This document shows, one piece after another, positions 12,402-12,734 of a DNA stretch of 12,734 nucleotides. A program made the translations under genes and the position numbers. Position 1 is the first letter of the stretch; each line of letters opens with the position of its first letter. The notes below the pieces were generated by a model. That model searched no databases, was not told the origin of the DNA, and saw nothing but the letters and a program-made list of their open reading frames with translations. This DNA is from an uncultured Clostridia bacterium (GTDB lineage: Bacteria > Bacillota > Clostridia > Oscillospirales > Acutalibacteraceae): assembly GCA_937888485.1 (NCBI GenBank), contig CALAQQ010000071.1, forward strand, positions 1 through 12,734, in the 5' to 3' direction.

Positions 12402-12440
12402 GGCACGATGCAATTTTAAATGCACCGTGCCGATTTTTTT
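12402..12440. terminator. bidirectional terminator between convergent genes
   Basis: GGCACGATGCA (12402-12412) pairs with TGCACCGTGCC (12421-12431) with one A-C mismatch around an AT loop, followed by GA and seven Ts on the plus strand. On the minus strand TTTTATT follows, so it may also end the 12439 gene, whose stop lies in the T-run. Confidence 0.82.
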
Positions 12441-12734
12441 ATAATCCGATAAGTCCGAGAAAACCGTATGAGAAAGCACTCATAATGAGGTTTGCAATAA
12501 GAACACCGAGGGCAATAATCGGAAAAGAAGATTTTATTCTTATGTCGAGCAATGCCGCAATCAGTGCGCCTGTCCAACCGCCCGTACCTGGAAGAGGAAT
12601 GGCAACAAAAGCAAGAAGCCCCCAGTTTCTCCATCTCTTAACCTTTTCGCTCTTTCTCATGGAACGGACTTCAAGTTTTTCGATGAGTCCGCCGATTTTT
12701 TTGAATCTTTTGAGAAACTGAAAAATCCTTCTTA
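12439..12734 (-). CDS. small multidrug export family membrane protein (3' part, cut by window edge)
   Basis: The minus-strand frame is open from the window edge to TAA at 12441-12439, giving about 97 residues. The signature AIPLPGTGGWTGALIAALL is characteristic of the putative small multidrug export protein family (PF06695), followed by a second hydrophobic segment (FPIIALGVLIANLIMSAFSY). The upstream visible part (LKRFKKIGGLIEKLEV) is a basic amphipathic cytoplasmic region. The ATG at 12660 is internal, because the frame continues upstream without a stop. The family name is historical; drug export is not established for most members. It is convergent with the TetR gene. Confidence 0.83.
   Translation of the reverse strand, partial: RRIFQFLKRFKKIGGLIEKLEVRSMRKSEKVKRWRNWGLLAFVAIPLPGTGGWTGALIAALLDIRIKSSFPIIALGVLIANLIMSAFSYGFLGLIGL

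Noticed and set aside
1..12734. CRISPR array, insertion sequence or transposase
   Set aside because: No regularly spaced repeats and no transposase motifs or terminal inverted repeats were seen.

Overview
The window looks like the chromosome of a low-GC, gut-type Clostridia (Bacillota). The basis is AT-rich intergenic DNA, AGGAGG-type ribosome binding sites, many compact intrinsic terminators, and protein families common in that group. The species cannot be named. The window has two unlike halves that meet at a broken tRNA gene near 3881-3926.

Left half (1 to about 3880) is the end of an integrated mobile element. A small Cro/C1-type regulator (206-424) faces a divergent gene cut by the window edge (19 to 1). 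Three evenly built operator sites lie in their shared promoter region. Two minus-strand operons follow. Operon A (3394-2404) encodes two paralogous proteins of unknown family behind a structured leader. Operon B has its own promoter at 2312-2284 and an intrinsic terminator at 742-699. It encodes a ribbon-helix-helix protein, a winged-helix replication-type protein, a GIY-YIG protein and two small proteins. No integrase or relaxase is visible; they probably lie to the left.

The most striking signal is in operon B. Four of its five genes are interrupted by in-frame TAG codons (five in total). There is no in-frame TAA, TGA or frameshift, and the protein families continue after each TAG. All 17 genes in the window whose stop is visible end in TAA or TGA, never TAG. 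This fits amber recoding or suppression in the element. Recent pseudogenisation remains the main alternative.

The junction is a 46-nt 3' piece of tRNA-Thr(GGT): anticodon loop, T-arm, acceptor 3' strand and CCA. It is followed by the tRNA's own terminator, as expected for the displaced end of a tRNA used as an attachment site. Hairpins and short repeats that could be integrase arm sites lie just to its left.

Right half (3927-12734) is ordinary chromosome. It holds a GxGYxYP-family lipoprotein, a membrane protein and the tRNA methyltransferase TrmO. Next is a four-gene minus-strand operon: sugar phosphate isomerase/epimerase, RlmA-type rRNA methyltransferase, GH27 alpha-galactosidase and purple-acid-phosphatase-type phosphoesterase. 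A divergent TetR regulator probably controls it through GTTAAC palindromes. The window ends in a partial small multidrug export family protein. The operon looks like a glycan or glycoside-use locus that has an rRNA methylase embedded in it.
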